A DNA stretch of 64,000 bases, taken from assembly GCA_022266195.1 (NCBI GenBank), contig WHVY01000004.1:7643501-7707500 (forward strand), in the 5' to 3' direction. The stretch is from Tetranychus cinnabarinus. Taxonomy: Eukaryota > Arthropoda > Arachnida > Trombidiformes > Tetranychidae. Position numbers and translations under genes: made by a program. Below, piece by piece: positions 62,283-64,000 of the stretch. How positions within the stretch are numbered: position 1 is the stretch's first letter; each line of letters begins with the position of its first letter. The notes under the pieces are model-generated. The model saw only the letters and a list, made by a program, of their open reading frames with translations, was not told the origin of the DNA and did no database searches.

Positions 62283-62814
62283 ACCAGAGAAACTGCAAGA
62301 TAAACCAGGAAAGCTCATCTATGTCTCGATGGGAACATTGGCTTCATCCGTAGTTGAGTTAATAGCCATGATATTAACTCCATTGGCCAACTCAACTCAT
62401 CGTTTCATCGTTTCGACTGGCGTTAATGGTGATTCAATCAAGCTCCATGATAACATGTGGGGAGACAAATATATCAAACAAGTTGCTCTTTTACCCAAAG
62501 TTGACTTATTCATAACTCATGGAGGAAGCAATTCGTTGATTGAAGGCTTAGTTGAGTGTAAACCATTGATAGTTATACCTCAATTTGGTGATTAACTTGA
62601 TAATGCTCAACGAATAGTTGATCTTGGTTTAGGTGTGAGGATAGATTTGCATGAATTTAGTGGTGAAAAGTTACTAAAAGCCATTGAAGATGTGCTCGAT
62701 AATAAAGAGATTCATTCAAATGTTGCTCGAGTAAGCGAAGAGCTGAAACAGTCTGATTCAAGGGATAAAGTTGTTTCTCTTATTGAACAACTTGCTCGAA
62801 ACAAATCACTTTAA
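62283..62814 (+). pseudogene. UDP-glycosyltransferase 3' fragment
   Basis: Matches 6081-6612 of the UGT over 532 bp with no length change. It includes the HGGSNSLIEGLVECKPL donor-binding region and the same C-terminal end (TAA 62812-62814). The Gln codon of QFGDQLDNA is a stop here (TAA 62593-62595). It has no 5' half and no promoter. It is a duplicate of the gene at 5234, dead by truncation and nonsense mutation. Confidence 0.93.
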
Positions 62815-63830
62815 ATACCAATAAATATTTCATTTCCAATACTTTTGTTTTAACTTAATTTTAATTATAACTATTCTAATTTACTACCATTTTTGCATAA
62901 CAGTCAAACTTTTAAGTTCCGTTACTAAAAAACCAACTTCCCTAATGCTAATCCCTCAATATGACCAAGATTTTAAGCACTATCAGTTAGCTATCATTAA
63001 AGAAACCTCATTGCCCTGGAATATGGTTTATTCATTTAGCAATATAAAACAATATTCTCAATGAAAAAACAATGCATTTGTTGCTAAAAGGACATAATTG
63101 ACACATTTGTAACATTTATGCATCAAACTTATGAACAAAGTGGCAAAAAACGGGTAAAAACCAATTTCTTGGAAATTTAAACTCTGTTGGTCGATATGGA
63201 CATGAAACTATGTCCATTAGTGGAAACAAAAAATTTCTCAGAATACCAGTTTACGAGAAAATCGAGGTAAAAGTTGAAACTTCGAAACTTTGTGCAGTTG
63301 TCTGATCAGATTTTCTTACGAAACTTCATTGCACTTATTTATTTTTTATACTCAACCAGGAAATGCACTTATTTTGAGGAATAAAGTTTTATATTTTCTG
63401 TAAAACCCATAAGTTCGATTTTTAATCAAACCGACCCATTCCTGTTACCGCAACAGTAAGAGATCTGAAACTTATTATTCGAGCATAAAAATCGTTTGCA
63501 CAAATCATGAATTGAATATTTTTTTCAATTTATCAACAGTTCTCTTGATATTGGCCACTGACCTAAAAAGTTTGACCCTCGATATTTCGAGAATGGCATC
63601 TTCTACCATCACCATTCTTTGCCATAATATTAGATTTTATTATGAGATACAATATGAATTGAAAAAATAACATTAAAATCTGAGTTAGTTCATTTAATAA
63701 CGATTTGTTTTTGAGTACCCAATTTACATTATGAATCAAGTCTGAAATTTGGTAACATTAGTACACCAATATTATAACTTTTCACGTAGGATCTTGATTA
63801 ATCTCTTTTTAATCGACAATATTGTTTTAA
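62815..63830 (+). repeat. Duplicated UGT downstream flank and foldback left arm
   Basis: Continues the duplication of 6613-7610: the UGT 3' flank (ACCAATAAATAT), then the foldback left arm (from about 62938) and its loop, without the right arm. Divergence is visibly higher in the arm than in the UGT part. Confidence 0.8.
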
Positions 63831-63898
63831 TAATACGCAATATTTCAGGACAATTAGGTTTCTTTTATACATTGTTGTATTTTCTGGTTTCTTTCGAG

Positions 63899-64000
63899 TT
63901 TATTCCCAGCAAGTTAAACCGATAAAAAGTCTCTTTTCTTTGCCTTGGTTATTCAGACTTTTGGACTTCATGAAAACCCTTGAAATTTTACCTACTTTAC
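63899..64000 (+). repeat. Start of another foldback-family copy (cut by window end)
   Basis: Begins GAGTTTATTCCCAGCAAGTT, the inverse of the end at 8577-8600, and continues with ACTTCATGAAAACCCTTGAA as in R1 and R2. Confidence 0.7.

Noticed and set aside
1..64000. tRNA genes, CRISPR arrays, bacterial operons or viral insertions
   Set aside because: I looked for B-box-like GTTCGA contexts, spaced short repeats and polymerase or integrase motifs and found none beyond the mariner relic.

Overview
The window is animal nuclear DNA. It is AT-rich, most genes carry short GT-AG introns (about 60-250 bp), and core promoters are TATA plus a TCAGT initiator. A bacterial-type UDP-glycosyltransferase, doubled carotenoid oxygenases and a divergent ionotropic receptor together point to a plant-feeding acariform mite, most likely Tetranychus urticae or a close relative. 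That assignment rests on gene content I recognise, not on a database search. No tRNA, rRNA, CRISPR or prokaryotic operon was seen.

Layout. 1-4290 (-): phosphorylase kinase alpha-type regulatory subunit, cut by the left edge, with a pair of 145-nt exons that look mutually exclusive. 5234-6612 (+): a UGT whose reading frame is broken by an apparent 4-bp loss. 6729-8600: a large foldback repeat. 8701-9322 (+): the 3' part of a VWFC-domain gene. About 10663-12308 (+): an ionotropic-receptor-like channel. 13732-17031 (-): carotenoid oxygenase copy 1. 17523-19127 (-): SLC46-like transporter. 20362-22053 (+): aldo-keto reductase. 23634-25698: palindrome A, with two head-to-head copies of a gene for a 46-residue secreted Pro/Gly-rich peptide. 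27191-29655 (-): carotenoid oxygenase copy 2. 30603-33383: palindrome B, with two head-to-head copies of a related 49-residue peptide gene and a TA-flanked MITE in one arm only. 33550-34038: dead mariner transposase. 35470-48462 (-): EPLIN/LIMA1-like LIM-domain gene with very long introns. 48463-54299: simple-sequence-rich DNA without recognisable genes. 54300-57239 (+): an unrecognised Ser/Pro-rich ORF. 60300-64000: repeat copies, a decayed unknown gene, and a duplicated 3' fragment of the UGT with a nonsense codon.

Connections. The UGT, two carotenoid oxygenases, SLC46-like carrier and aldo-keto reductase form a cluster of xenobiotic and small-molecule handling genes, a class that expands by tandem duplication in spider mites. 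The same interval (5-34 kb) is rich in duplications: two peptide palindromes, two oxygenase copies, one UGT duplication to the far end and a foldback repeat family. The PhK alpha gene at the left edge and the LIM gene on the right read as ordinary conserved genes. The most distinctive signals are the two palindromic peptide-gene pairs and the alternative exon pair in the kinase subunit.
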